64,000 nt of DNA from Flavobacteriaceae bacterium (GCA_003443635.1 CP031964.1:1086321-1150320); one strand, 5' to 3'; numbered from the stretch's first letter, positions 47,771 through 58,986 are shown. Numbers and translations: made by a program. Notes: a model not told the origin generated them from the sequence alone.

Positions 47771-48327
47771 TTTTCAGGCCATTGCATAAAAAATGCATTG
47801 ATTTTTGCTTCACCAGGAACCTGTAAAACATCTATCTTAGAATTGGTGTTAAACCACATTTCTGAGGGTAACTCATCTTTAGAGATTATGAAAAAAGAAT
47901 TGATTTCGTTAACAGAAACAATAAGGCTTCTAAATGTTTTTTCTATACTAGATACGTTGTAGTTATCATTAATATCTTTAAAAGTACTCATTGAGTTTAT
48001 CCCTTTACTTGTTAAGTATCTGGAATCTAAAACTCGTATTTTTTTTATAGTAGCCGTAGAGTCTAACGCTTGAGTAGGTGTGAGTGTTAATAGATGATTA
48101 CCACCTTTTTCGTAAACTTGAATGTCATTTATATTACCAGTAAATTCATCTCCACTTGTATATTTAACAATAGAATCATTGCTGAAAATAGTTTTTAAAT
48201 CTTTTACTTGAGTAGAATCATTTAAAAGCCCAATATTTTGTTTTGAAATTGAAAACGGATTAATTTCTTTAGTGCAAGAAACCAATATAAAAAGGCAAAG
48301 TATTAAGGCTAAAAGTGTTTGTTTCAT
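47767..48327 (-). CDS. Hypothetical lipoprotein
   Basis: A 186-aa lipoprotein with lipobox FILVSC (Cys18). The mature part is beta-rich and unassigned (INDIQVYEKGGNHLLTLTP, KIRVLDSRYLTSKGI). It sits between the HerA-like gene (23 nt upstream) and the hydrolase gene (4-nt overlap) and shares their operon. Function unknown. Confidence 0.72.
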   Translation of the reverse strand: MKQTLLALILCLFILVSCTKEINPFSISKQNIGLLNDSTQVKDLKTIFSNDSIVKYTSGDEFTGNINDIQVYEKGGNHLLTLTPTQALDSTATIKKIRVLDSRYLTSKGINSMSTFKDINDNYNVSSIEKTFRSLIVSVNEINSFFIISKDELPSEMWFNTNSKIDVLQVPGEAKINAFFMQWPEK

Positions 48328-48350
48328 TTAAACGAATGTTATTTGTTGTT

Positions 48351-49889
48351 TTATTTAATTACTTTTTTAAGGATACCAAAAACTGCTCTTATAAAAGTTG
48401 CGCTTGTTAATACTTTAACAATCGGATTTTGTCTTTGGTAACCTCTATTAGAAGAGCGTCGTTTTGTTTTTGATTGACGTTCTTTCTCTTCTTCTCTTTG
48501 GAGGCGTTTATCTTCTTCTACCTTAAGCGCTTCAGCTTTTTTTATTTTTTCATTGAGCATTTCATAAGCACTTTCACGATCTATCTCCTCATTATATTTC
48601 ATTACTAATTTAGAATCGTCGTATAGTGCATTCAATTCAGCTTGTGTTAATACATCCATTCTACTCATTGGAGCACGTAACATTGTGGCAGCAAGAGGGG
48701 TAGGTCTTCCTTTTTCATTTAAAGCAGAAACTAAAGCTTCTCCAATTCCTAAAGAAGTAAGTACATCTGCAGTATCATAATACTCTGTATCTGGATAGTT
48801 CTGAGCTGTTAATTTTATAGCTTTTCTATCTTTGGCAGTAAATGCACGAAGAGCGTGTTGTATTTTTAACCCTAACTGACTTAATACAGCTTCTGGAACA
48901 TCAGTAGGATTTTGAGTAACAAAATATAATCCAATACCTTTACTGCGAATAAGTTTTACAATACTTTCAATCTGACTTAATAATGCTTTTGAAGCTTCAT
49001 TAAAAATGAGATGAGCTTCGTCAATAAACATAATTAATCGCGGTGTATCACTATCACCTTGTTCAGGGAATGTTTCGTAAATTTCGGCCAGTAAGCTCAA
49101 CATAAATGTCGAAAACAATTTAGGACGATCTTGTATATCTGTAAGTCTTATAATATTAATATAACCTCTACCATCTCTGGTTGTTCTTACTAAGTCTTCA
49201 ACATCAAACGATTTTTCACCAAAAAATAGATCAGCTCCTTGTTGTTCAAGCTCTACTACTTTTCTTAAAATGGCACCAGTTGATGCTGTAGAAATACGAC
49301 CATAGGCGTCTTCAAATTCTTGTTTACCTTCTTTAGTAGCATATTGTAATATTTTTTTAAAATCTTTTAAGTCTAAAAGAGGTAATTTATTATCGTCACA
49401 ATATTTAAATATTACAGCTAAAACACCAGATTGAGCTTGAGATAGATCTAAAATACGAGATAACAATACAGGGCCAAATTCACTAACAGTTGCTCTTAAA
49501 CGAACGCCATTTTGTTCTGATAAAGACATCACTTCAACAGGGAAATTTTTGGCTTCAAAAGGCAAACCAATTTTTTCGTGACGTTCGTCAATTTTTGGAT
49601 GCCCGGGACTAGGTTGAGCAATACCACTTAAATCACCTTTTATATCCATAAGCAATACAGGAATACCTTTGTCGCTTAAATTTTCAGATAATACTTGTAA
49701 TGTTTTGGTCTTACCAGTACCAGTTGCGCCAGCAATTAAACCATGACGATTCATTGTTTTTAAAGGGATCTTTACAAATGCATTTGTAACAGTTTCACCA
49801 TCTAACATTGCAGAACCCAGAGTAATATAATCGCCTTTAAAAGTATAGCCTTTATTTAGGTCTTCTAAAAAAGTATCTTTAGTGGTCAT
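48351..49889 (-). CDS. HerA-like ATPase (DUF853/YjgR family)
   Basis: A 512-aa P-loop ATPase of the HerA/FtsK superfamily, like E. coli YjgR, whose role is not settled. The open frame extends 70 codons upstream but that part is antisense to the ridA-like gene; MTTKDTFLEDLNKGY at 49889 is the family start. Walker A GATGTGKT at 54-61; DIKGDLSGIAQPS; Walker B FIDEAHLIF; VTQNPTDVPEAVLSQLG. The tail is charged (KKAEALKVEEDKRLQREEE). First gene of the five-gene minus-strand operon down to the LytTR gene. Confidence 0.88.
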   Translation of the reverse strand: MTTKDTFLEDLNKGYTFKGDYITLGSAMLDGETVTNAFVKIPLKTMNRHGLIAGATGTGKTKTLQVLSENLSDKGIPVLLMDIKGDLSGIAQPSPGHPKIDERHEKIGLPFEAKNFPVEVMSLSEQNGVRLRATVSEFGPVLLSRILDLSQAQSGVLAVIFKYCDDNKLPLLDLKDFKKILQYATKEGKQEFEDAYGRISTASTGAILRKVVELEQQGADLFFGEKSFDVEDLVRTTRDGRGYINIIRLTDIQDRPKLFSTFMLSLLAEIYETFPEQGDSDTPRLIMFIDEAHLIFNEASKALLSQIESIVKLIRSKGIGLYFVTQNPTDVPEAVLSQLGLKIQHALRAFTAKDRKAIKLTAQNYPDTEYYDTADVLTSLGIGEALVSALNEKGRPTPLAATMLRAPMSRMDVLTQAELNALYDDSKLVMKYNEEIDRESAYEMLNEKIKKAEALKVEEDKRLQREEEKERQSKTKRRSSNRGYQRQNPIVKVLTSATFIRAVFGILKKVIK

Positions 49890-49914
49890 ACTGAAAGTTT
49901 TGATAAAAATAGTG

Positions 49915-49922
49915 TAATTTTG
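49915..49922 (+). promoter_or_regulatory. Possible -7 box for the RidA-like gene
   Basis: TAATTTTG matches TAnnTTTG exactly, 22 nt before the ATG. The nearest TTTTG upstream is only 12 nt away, so the -33 element is not convincing. Confidence 0.45.
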
Positions 49923-49944
49923 AACAACTTTAAAATCATAAGAG

Positions 49945-50430
49945 ATGAAGAAAACAGAAATTTTATTAGCATTATTATTACTAGTATGTTTTGTATCATG
50001 TAAAGAAAGTGAATCTTCAAATAAATATTCTGAAAATGAAGAGAAATCACATTCAGAAATCACATTCCATAAATCACATGAACCCACTAGACAGAACACA
50101 CCATTTAGTGATGCAGTAGAAACAGAAGATTTTTTATTTCTAGCTGGACAGATTGGTAGAGATCATTCTAAAGGTGTATTGGTTGAAGGAGGTGTAACAG
50201 CACAAACAAAACAAGTAATTGAAAATATAAAAGCTGTTTTAGAACATCACAATTTGTCTTTAGATAATGTGGTAAAATGTACAGTGATACTAGCAGATAT
50301 TAATGATTTTTCTGCATTTAATGATGTTTATAAAACATACTTTACAAAACGGCCAGCTCGAACTACTTTTGCTGCTGCTGGTTTAGCAGCGAATGCTAAA
50401 ATTGAAATTGAAGTAATTGCAGCAAAATAA
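49945..50430 (+). CDS. RidA-family protein with lipoprotein signal
   Basis: A 161-aa protein. Residues 33-161 form a complete Rid domain (YjgF/YER057c/UK114): FLFLAGQIGRD, ENIKAVLEHHNLSLDNVVKCTV, and RPARTTFAAAGLAANAKIEIEVIA with the conserved Arg that binds the imine carboxylate. RidA hydrolyses reactive enamines/imines, normally in the cytosol. Here it has an N-terminal lipoprotein signal (LLLVCFVSC, Cys19), so it should be exported and lipid-anchored, which is unusual. Confidence 0.88.
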   Translation: MKKTEILLALLLLVCFVSCKESESSNKYSENEEKSHSEITFHKSHEPTRQNTPFSDAVETEDFLFLAGQIGRDHSKGVLVEGGVTAQTKQVIENIKAVLEHHNLSLDNVVKCTVILADINDFSAFNDVYKTYFTKRPARTTFAAAGLAANAKIEIEVIAAK

Positions 50431-50454
50431 GATATTTACCTTTAACTTTATAGT

Positions 50455-50462
50455 TATCTTTG
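50455..50462 (+). promoter_or_regulatory. Bacteroidota -7 box for queE
   Basis: TATCTTTG matches TAnnTTTG exactly and ends 7 nt before the queE ATG at 50470, giving a leader of only a few bases at most. Confidence 0.6.
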
Positions 50463-50469
50463 CGCCCTT

Positions 50470-51099
50470 ATGAAGAAAGAGATTCAAGAACGAGTTAATA
50501 GAGGGGAAATGCTGCCTTTAATGGAAGAGTTTTATACTATACAAGGTGAAGGCTTTCATAAAGGTACAGCTGCATATTTTGTTAGAATTGGTGGTTGTGA
50601 TGTTGGTTGTCATTGGTGTGATGTTAAAGAAAGTTGGAATGCAGATTTGCATCCACCAACAGAAACTTCTAGTATTGTTGAAAATGCAGTAAAATATAGC
50701 GACACTATAGTTGTGACGGGAGGAGAACCTTTAACTTGGGATATGAATGTATTGACATCTCAATTAAAATCTGAAGGATTGCAAGTGCATATCGAAACTT
50801 CTGGAGCTTATAAATTAACAGGTACTTGGGATTGGATCTGCTTATCACCAAAAAAAATAAAACTACCTACTGCTGAAGTTTATAAAAAAGCTGATGAGTT
50901 AAAAGTGATTGTTTATAATAACGACGATTTTAAATTTGCAGAAGAACAAGCTGCTCAGGTAAATAAAGATTGTATTTTGTATTTGCAACCAGAATGGAGT
51001 AAGAGTGACAAGATGATTCCGTTAATTGTAGATTATGTAATGAAAAACCCTAAATGGAAAGTATCATTACAAACCCATAAATATTTAAATATACCATAA
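50470..51099 (+). CDS. queE: 7-carboxy-7-deazaguanine synthase
   Basis: A radical SAM enzyme that converts 6-carboxytetrahydropterin to 7-carboxy-7-deazaguanine in queuosine synthesis. The 209-aa product has the cluster-binding cysteines in CDVGCHWC (Cys43, 47, 50; Cx3Cx2C, the usual QueE form), the FYTIQGEGFH start motif and VTGGEPLTW. Other queuosine genes are not in the window. A bidirectional terminator follows. Confidence 0.94.
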   Translation: MKKEIQERVNRGEMLPLMEEFYTIQGEGFHKGTAAYFVRIGGCDVGCHWCDVKESWNADLHPPTETSSIVENAVKYSDTIVVTGGEPLTWDMNVLTSQLKSEGLQVHIETSGAYKLTGTWDWICLSPKKIKLPTAEVYKKADELKVIVYNNDDFKFAEEQAAQVNKDCILYLQPEWSKSDKMIPLIVDYVMKNPKWKVSLQTHKYLNIP

Positions 51100-51100
51100 A

Positions 51101-51133
51101 AAAAAGCCTTGAAAAAATTCAAGGCTTTTTTTA
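51101..51133. terminator. Bidirectional intrinsic terminator between queE and DUF2911 gene
   Basis: AAAAAGCCTTGAA (51101-51113) pairs exactly with TTCAAGGCTTTTT (51118-51130), AAAA loop, with A-run before and T-run after. It serves both converging genes. Confidence 0.92.
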
Positions 51134-51150
51134 TTATATGAAGAAATATA

Positions 51151-51693
51151 TTATTTAGTGAACGGAACTGCTACACGAACAGTACCCCATCCTAGATGCA
51201 TATGTGCTCCGTTATCTACTGGCTGAAATGCAATTGAGAAGTTCTCTAAAGATTGATCACCTTTAGTTACGGGAACTGTAAGTCTTGCTACTTCGTTAGA
51301 CTCTTTATAACCACTAGTTGCCCAATGATCTAAATCAGAACTTATAATAATGGTCCATTCTTTTTCACCAGGAATAGTAAATAAAGAATAAGCACCAGCT
51401 TTAATTGATTTTCCTCCAAATTTCACGTCTTGTAAAAACTGAATTTGCGTTGCGTCATTAGCACCAGTTCTCCATAATTTACCGTAAGGAGCTAGCTGTG
51501 TACCAATAGTTCTTCCTTTTAAATAAGGTCTGCTATAAAATACTTTAATTATTTTATTTGCTCCTCTGCTTGGAAAAGAAGCTAAGTCTAATGGACTTTT
51601 GTCTAAACCTGGAAACTGTTGAGCATTTACATTTGTAGATAATAACATTACAAATGCAAAAGCCATAATTGTAATTAGAGATGATTTTTTCAT
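51151..51693 (-). CDS. DUF2911 secreted protein
   Basis: A 180-aa exported protein with signal peptide ending near NAQQ. It has the DUF2911 pattern: IKVFYSRPYLKGRTIG, PYGKLWRTGANDATQIQF, GKSIKAGAYSLFTIPGEKEWTIII and the C-terminal HLGWGTVRVAVPF. Function unknown. It is a paralogue of the next gene (51872-52417), from a tandem duplication, each with its own terminator. Confidence 0.9.
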   Translation of the reverse strand: MKKSSLITIMAFAFVMLLSTNVNAQQFPGLDKSPLDLASFPSRGANKIIKVFYSRPYLKGRTIGTQLAPYGKLWRTGANDATQIQFLQDVKFGGKSIKAGAYSLFTIPGEKEWTIIISSDLDHWATSGYKESNEVARLTVPVTKGDQSLENFSIAFQPVDNGAHMHLGWGTVRVAVPFTK

Positions 51694-51812
51694 GATTATT
51701 GTTTTGAGTTTTTAATAACAAGTAAAATTAAATAATTATTCTTTTAAATTTTTGCTGGAAATCAGAAAGTCTTGTTAAACTTTAAGGTTTGTAGACTAAA
51801 ATGCTACTAATA

Positions 51813-51853
51813 AAAAAAAGCCTTAGCAACTTTAGTTACTAAGGCTTTTTATT
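51813..51853 (-). terminator. Intrinsic terminator between the two DUF2911 genes
   Basis: AAAAGCCTTAG/CTAAGGCTTTT with AAC/GTT inside and a TTTA loop. It is symmetrical and works for the minus-strand gene at 51872-52417. Confidence 0.88.
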
Positions 51854-51871
51854 TTACTATCTAAATTAGAT

Positions 51872-52417
51872 TTATTTAGTAAAAGGGACCGCTACACGAA
51901 CAGTACCCCATCCCATATTAAGGTGTACACCGTTATCTGCCTCTGTAAATACCATTGCAAATTCTTCTAAAGAATCACTAGCTGCAGTTACAGGAACATT
52001 AAGTCTTGCAACGTCATTAGCTTCTTTATAAAAATAAGCACCCCATGCGTTTAATTCAGAGTTGATAATAATAGTCCATTCTTTTTCACCAGGAATAGTT
52101 GCAAAACTATAAGTTCCTGCTTTAATTGTTTTTCCTCCTAATTTCATATCTACATAAAATGTAATTTCAGCAGATTCGTTAGCACCAGTTCTCCAAACTT
52201 TACCATTTGGAGCAAGTTTTGCTATATCTCTACCTTTAAGCTGCGGACGACTGTAAGCTATTTTTACAAGTTTGTTAGCGACTCTGTAATCATTAGGAAA
52301 AGACGCTACATCCATAGGACTTGGGTCCATTTTTGGGAAATCTTGAGCATTTACATTACTAGATAATAGTATTGCGAATGCAAATGCGATAGTTGAAATG
52401 AATGATAATTTTTTCAT
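51872..52417 (-). CDS. DUF2911 secreted protein (paralogue)
   Basis: A 181-aa exported protein with signal peptide ending near NAQD. The motifs match its neighbour closely: KIAYSRPQLKGRDIA, PNGKVWRTGANESAEITF, GKTIKAGTYSFATIPGEKEWTIIIN, LNMGWGTVRVAVPFTK. The last 13 residues are identical to those of the paralogue except at the start. Function unknown. Confidence 0.9.
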   Translation of the reverse strand: MKKLSFISTIAFAFAILLSSNVNAQDFPKMDPSPMDVASFPNDYRVANKLVKIAYSRPQLKGRDIAKLAPNGKVWRTGANESAEITFYVDMKLGGKTIKAGTYSFATIPGEKEWTIIINSELNAWGAYFYKEANDVARLNVPVTAASDSLEEFAMVFTEADNGVHLNMGWGTVRVAVPFTK

Positions 52418-52546
52418 GTTTAGTTTTTTTAAAATTGTTTTAACTTATGAGGTCGTAATTCTTACTTTAAGTTTACAAATAAAACGTTTTACTTATAAAC
52501 AATACATATTTAATTACGTTTAATGCTTATTTTTTTATTTAAAGTT

Positions 52547-52591
52547 ATAAAATGAAACTATTTATCAATTTTATGTTGATAAAATGAAACT
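52547..52591 (+). promoter_or_regulatory. Direct repeat upstream of asnB (operator candidate)
   Basis: ATAAAATGAAACT occurs at 52547-52559 and again at 52579-52591, 32 bp apart, about three helical turns, 41 nt before the asnB ATG. It may be the binding site of a regulator. No clear TAnnTTTG box is seen between it and asnB. Confidence 0.45.
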
Positions 52592-52632
52592 TTAAATAGA
52601 TGTTTGTGTTATAAAATATTAATACGATTGTT

Positions 52633-54297
52633 ATGTGTGGAATAGTATGTGCATTTGATTTAAAACAAAAATCAGATAAATTAAGACCTCAGATATTGGA
52701 AATGTCTAAGCAAATTCGTCATCGTGGACCAGATTGGAGTGGTATTTATAGTACAGATAAAGCCATTTTAGCCCACGAGCGTTTAGCTATTGTAGATCCA
52801 ACCTCAGGTAAACAACCTTTGTTTAGTGAAGATAAGAAAATAGTATTGGCTGCTAATGGAGAAATATATAACCATAGAGCGTTACGTAAACAATTTGAAG
52901 GCAAATATAACTTTAAAACAGAATCAGATTGTGAAGTGATTTTAGCACTATATCAAAAAAAAGGAAGTGCTTTTTTAGATGAAATGAATGGTATTTTTGG
53001 GTTTGCTATTTATGATGTAGAAAAAGATGAATATTTTATTGCTCGTGATCATATGGGAATTATTCCATTATATATTGGTTGGGATCAGCACGGTACATTT
53101 TATGTAGCTTCAGAATTAAAAGCTCTAGAAGGTGTTTGCTCTAAAATAGAATTGTTTCCACCTGGACATTATATGTCTAGTAAAGATGGAGAGTTTGTGA
53201 GATGGTATCAACGTGATTGGGAAAACTTTGACGATGTTAAAGATAATGAAACAAGTATAGAAGTATTAAAAGAAGCTTTAGAAGCTTCTGTACATCGACA
53301 ATTAATGAGTGACGTACCATATGGAGTGTTATTATCAGGAGGATTAGATTCTTCAATAACATCTGCTATAGCTAAAAAATATTCGCAAAAGAGAATTGAA
53401 TCAGATGATAAAACCGATGCATGGTGGCCACAATTACATTCATTTTCAGTAGGATTAGAAGGGTCTCCAGATTTAGAAGCAGCTCAAAAAGTTGCAGATC
53501 ATATAGGTACAGTACATCACGAAATAAAATTTACGGTACAAGAAGGTCTAGATGCTGTAAAAGATGTAATTTATCAATTAGAAACTTATGATATTACGAC
53601 TATAAGAGCTAGCACACCAATGTATTTAATGGCTAGAGTGATTAAATCGATGGGTATTAAAATGGTATTATCGGGCGAAGGTGCAGATGAATTATTTGGA
53701 GGGTATTTATATTTTCATAAGGCACCAAATGCCAAAGAGTTTCATGAAGAGACAGTTCGTAAATTAAGTAAACTGCACATGTATGATTGTTTGCGTGCTA
53801 ATAAAAGCTTAGCAGCTTGGGGTATTGAAGGTCGTGTACCATTTTTAGACAAAGAATTTATGGATGTGGCAATGCGTATTAACCCTAAAGATAAGATGAT
53901 AAATGGAGAGCGTATGGAGAAATGGGTGCTTCGTAAAGCGTTTGAAGATATGCTGCCAGAAAGTGTTGCTTGGAGACAAAAAGAACAATTTAGTGATGGT
54001 GTAGGGTATAGTTGGATAGATACACTTAAAGAAGTAGTTAGTGTTGAAATATCTGATGAACAAATGGATAATGCACATTTTAGGTTCCCATTACAAACAC
54101 CGCAAAATAAAGAAGAATATTATTATCGTACTATTTTTGAGTCGCATTTTCCAAGTGATGCTGCGGCTTTAAGTGTTCCTCAAGAACCATCTGTGGCTTG
54201 CAGTACTAAAATAGCTTTAGAATGGGATGCGGCTTTTAAAAACATGAACGATCCAAGTGGTAGAGCTGTAGCAAAAGTGCATGAAGATGCATATTAA
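52633..54297 (+). CDS. asnB: Asparagine synthetase B (glutamine-hydrolysing)
   Basis: Makes asparagine from aspartate, glutamine and ATP. The 554-aa product has the N-terminal Ntn glutaminase starting at MCGIVCAF (nucleophile Cys2 after Met removal) with RHRGPDWSG, and the C-terminal synthetase with the PP-loop LLSGGLDSS (about 234-242) and LSGEGADELFGGY. Length is normal. The VOC-protein gene follows after 71 nt. Confidence 0.97.
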   Translation: MCGIVCAFDLKQKSDKLRPQILEMSKQIRHRGPDWSGIYSTDKAILAHERLAIVDPTSGKQPLFSEDKKIVLAANGEIYNHRALRKQFEGKYNFKTESDCEVILALYQKKGSAFLDEMNGIFGFAIYDVEKDEYFIARDHMGIIPLYIGWDQHGTFYVASELKALEGVCSKIELFPPGHYMSSKDGEFVRWYQRDWENFDDVKDNETSIEVLKEALEASVHRQLMSDVPYGVLLSGGLDSSITSAIAKKYSQKRIESDDKTDAWWPQLHSFSVGLEGSPDLEAAQKVADHIGTVHHEIKFTVQEGLDAVKDVIYQLETYDITTIRASTPMYLMARVIKSMGIKMVLSGEGADELFGGYLYFHKAPNAKEFHEETVRKLSKLHMYDCLRANKSLAAWGIEGRVPFLDKEFMDVAMRINPKDKMINGERMEKWVLRKAFEDMLPESVAWRQKEQFSDGVGYSWIDTLKEVVSVEISDEQMDNAHFRFPLQTPQNKEEYYYRTIFESHFPSDAAALSVPQEPSVACSTKIALEWDAAFKNMNDPSGRAVAKVHEDAY

Positions 54298-54368
54298 GGT
54301 TTTAGAAATACGTTACTTATTTTTTATAAAGTATCTTTAAACCTAATAAATAAGTATGTATTTAAGGT

Positions 54369-54767
54369 ATGTTAAATAAAGTAGCAGTACAATGGATTGT
54401 TAAAGATGTAGTGAATTCAGTCGAATTTTATACTAGTAAATTAAGGTTTAAATTAGACTGGCTTGGAGAAGAACCATTTTTTGCTATTGTAAGCAGAGAT
54501 AATTTTAGTGTTATGTTACGCCAATTAAAAAGAGAGAGCTTACCTAAACCCAATAGAATTCCTTTTATCAAATCCGGATGGCATTCAAATAAAGAAGAAG
54601 CATGGGATGTATATATTTGGGTAGATAATGCAGATGTTTTGTATACTGAATTTAAAGAGAAAAAAGTATCCGTTATAAAAGAAATTCAGGATACTGAATA
54701 TAATAATCGTGATTTTGAAATTGAAGACTTAGATGGTTACATTTTATGCTTTGGACATCATTTATAA
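54369..54767 (+). CDS. Glyoxalase/bleomycin-resistance (VOC) superfamily protein
   Basis: A 132-aa VOC-fold protein with two beta-alpha-beta-beta-beta units: VVNSVEFYTSKLRFKLDW and VYIWVDNADVLYTEFKEKKV, ending DFEIEDLDGYILCFGHHL. The final part matches dioxygenase/glyoxalase-like proteins, with Glu in the last beta strands as a possible metal ligand. Substrate unknown. Confidence 0.85.
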   Translation: MLNKVAVQWIVKDVVNSVEFYTSKLRFKLDWLGEEPFFAIVSRDNFSVMLRQLKRESLPKPNRIPFIKSGWHSNKEEAWDVYIWVDNADVLYTEFKEKKVSVIKEIQDTEYNNRDFEIEDLDGYILCFGHHL

Positions 54768-54970
54768 GGTTTTTTGTTATAAATAATGAATGTAAAATTC
54801 TCTTTTAGCAGGACGATTGTATTTTTTATAGATTTCAAGCCATTAAAAAAAGACTAAAATCCAATTTAAGCTATTTTTTAAGCTGTTTAAGGAACTTTTA
54901 AGTAATTAACAAATGTTGATAATTATCAAGTAAACTCCATAAAAAGCTATGAAAAAAACTTAGCAATTCG

Positions 54971-54978
54971 TATATTTG
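54971..54978 (+). promoter_or_regulatory. -7 box upstream of gyrB
   Basis: TATATTTG matches TAnnTTTG exactly, 70 nt before the gyrB ATG. The -33 region has no clear TTG. The predicted transcript begins just before the hairpin at 54990-55011. Confidence 0.6.
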
Positions 54979-54989
54979 TTTGTATTCAA

Positions 54990-55017
54990 AAGGATGCTAT
55001 CTAGCATCTTTTTTTAT
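54990..55017 (+). terminator. Terminator-like hairpin in the gyrB leader
   Basis: GATGCT (54993-54998) pairs with AGCATC (55003-55008) around ATCT; flanking AAG pairs with CTTT, and a T-run follows. It has the form of an intrinsic terminator but lies between the promoter box and gyrB. It may be an attenuator or a protective 5' stem. Confidence 0.65.
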
Positions 55018-55044
55018 TTAAAAACCTAAATCAATTTAAGATAA

Positions 55045-56985
<1,941 letters not shown>

Positions 56986-57007
56986 GTAAAAGTGTTTTGC
57001 AATAAAT

Positions 57008-57041
57008 AAAAAAAGAGATCACTTTAGTGATCTCTTTTTTT
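57008..57041. terminator. Intrinsic terminator after gyrB
   Basis: AAAAAAGAGATCAC and GTGATCTCTTTTTT pair around a TTTA loop, with T-run. Symmetrical. Confidence 0.9.
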
Positions 57042-57063
57042 ATTTAGAATATTATCATAAATT

Positions 57064-57092
57064 TTGAAAAGTCAAAAAAAAAGCTAAATTTG
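57064..57092 (+). promoter_or_regulatory. Promoter of the beta-propeller protein gene
   Basis: TTG (57064-57066, within TTTTG), 18-nt spacer, then TAAATTTG (57085-57092), a full Bacteroidota promoter, 31 nt before the ATG. Confidence 0.75.
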
Positions 57093-57123
57093 TTCGATTA
57101 TTAACCATAAACCCCAAATCATA

Positions 57124-58986
57124 ATGAAAAAACAATACACCTTAGTATTGCTATTATTGCTATTAGTTAGTACGATTTCTGCACAAGACAAACAGTGGGA
57201 AGTAGATCTTAAAGAAACTTTATATGAAGTAGGTTGGATTAAACAATCTAATAGTGGTGTTATCCTAGCTTCTGGAGCTAAAGGATTTTTAGCAATGGAT
57301 AACAATACTGGAGAAACATTATGGCATAACAAAGAGTTAAAAGCCGTAGATAAAAATACATTTTTAAATATTGACGGATTGCCCTTGTTTTACGTGGAGT
57401 ATGCTCCTGTAGTAGGGAAAACCAGAGGTATTATAGTGAACTCAAGTAATGGAGATATTTTATTTGATACAAAAGATGAAGGCTACAGAATTAAGAACTT
57501 CACAACCATACCGAGTCAAGATGTTATTTTATTCGAGTTATTAAAAAATAAAGAGCGCGTTTTAATGAGTTTTAGCCTTAAAACTTGGCAACAAGAATGG
57601 CTAACGAGCTTAGGAGAAGTTGGCGGATTATTAAAAAAGCTATTAAGTAAATCCTTTATAGATCAAGGCCCTTATTTTAATAAAGAAAATAATTTAATTA
57701 TAATAGGTGTAGATGATCAAATTTATGCAATTAATACTACCAATGGTGAAATTTTATGGCAGCATGAAACTGATAAAGATATAAAAGCCTTAGTGTATTC
57801 TGAAAGTAATAATAGTTTATACGTAGGAGTTAAAAAATCTAAAAAACTATTGGTTTTAGACCCTAATAACGGCAATGATATTACGCCAGGAAAACTTAAA
57901 CTTAGAGGTACTTTAATAGATATTAGACCAGACAATAATAACAATTTAGTATTAGTAGAAACAGAAGGGTTTAATATAATAGATCCAGCTACAAATGAAT
58001 TTAAATGGAAGAAAAGTTTCAAAATTGAATATTTAGATGAAGTTATTCCTCATGAAAAAGGTTTTGTTGCTATAGGTAAAGATGAGAAAGACGGAACCAT
58101 TTCTTTAGTTGATAGTAATGGAGATAAAGTATGGACTAGCAAAGTAAAAGGATATTCTTATTACACAGCAGTAATTCCTAAAGGAATACTATATATATCG
58201 ACAGAACGTTCAAATATTTTAGATTTTGAAAAAGGAAAAGACGTTTGGGACAAGGATGTAAAATTTAGATCTATTCCTGCTGTTACTTTTGATGAACAAG
58301 AGGATAAAGTTATTTTATTTGAAAATAAGAAGGCGTATAAGTTTGATTTAAAAACAGGAGTAGTTGATCTATTTGCTGAAGATATACAGTTAGAAAATGT
58401 AAAAAGAAAAACACCATTAACTGCTGAATATGTAGAAGGAGCAGGGTATTTAATAAACACAGATCAACACATGTCTTTATTATCATCTTCAGGCGAAATA
58501 AAATATAGCAAATATTATGAGCCTGCATCAGATATAGGAGGACTTACAGGTTTAGCTCAATTAGGGTTAGATATTGCTGGAGTAGATTTAGACATCCAAG
58601 GATCTTTAGATAATATTAATATGTTGTCATCACTTTCAAATGGAGCTTTCAGAACTTCTAGAGATCAAAACGATGGTGCTATTGAGGAATCTGTTATAGC
58701 CGGAGCATATGTGGGAACTCAAGGTAATATGTCTACAGTTTTTGAAATTACTAAAAAGAGATATTTTAATTCTAAAACAGTTAAAAATCATCAATTTATA
58801 GTTACAAAAGTAAAAAGTGATACGGCGCCTACAATTCATCAAATATATATGGTGAATAAAAAAACAGGAGCTCCAGATGCACAAATAAAACTTTTAGATA
58901 AAACACCAAATTATTTAATTGACGAAATTGATAATGTTGTTTTTATAAATGAAAAAAATCATTTAATATCATCGTATAAATTTTAG
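57124..58986 (+). CDS. Exported PQQ-type beta-propeller protein
   Basis: A 620-aa secreted protein with signal peptide (LLLLLLLVSTISAQ). It has repeated propeller blades of the PQQ type: LAMDNNTGETLWHNKEL, YAINTTNGEILWQHETD, LVLDPNNGNDITPGKL, FNIIDPATNEFKWKKSF and SLVDSNGDKVWTSKV. No catalytic residues recognised, so a structural or binding role (BamB-like in fold) is most likely. Monocistronic between two terminators. Confidence 0.82.
   Translation: MKKQYTLVLLLLLLVSTISAQDKQWEVDLKETLYEVGWIKQSNSGVILASGAKGFLAMDNNTGETLWHNKELKAVDKNTFLNIDGLPLFYVEYAPVVGKTRGIIVNSSNGDILFDTKDEGYRIKNFTTIPSQDVILFELLKNKERVLMSFSLKTWQQEWLTSLGEVGGLLKKLLSKSFIDQGPYFNKENNLIIIGVDDQIYAINTTNGEILWQHETDKDIKALVYSESNNSLYVGVKKSKKLLVLDPNNGNDITPGKLKLRGTLIDIRPDNNNNLVLVETEGFNIIDPATNEFKWKKSFKIEYLDEVIPHEKGFVAIGKDEKDGTISLVDSNGDKVWTSKVKGYSYYTAVIPKGILYISTERSNILDFEKGKDVWDKDVKFRSIPAVTFDEQEDKVILFENKKAYKFDLKTGVVDLFAEDIQLENVKRKTPLTAEYVEGAGYLINTDQHMSLLSSSGEIKYSKYYEPASDIGGLTGLAQLGLDIAGVDLDIQGSLDNINMLSSLSNGAFRTSRDQNDGAIEESVIAGAYVGTQGNMSTVFEITKKRYFNSKTVKNHQFIVTKVKSDTAPTIHQIYMVNKKTGAPDAQIKLLDKTPNYLIDEIDNVVFINEKNHLISSYKF

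Noticed and set aside
49890-50099. 70-codon N-terminal extension of the HerA-like gene
   Set aside because: It is antisense to the RidA-like gene, and the family start MTTKDTFLED lies at 49889.
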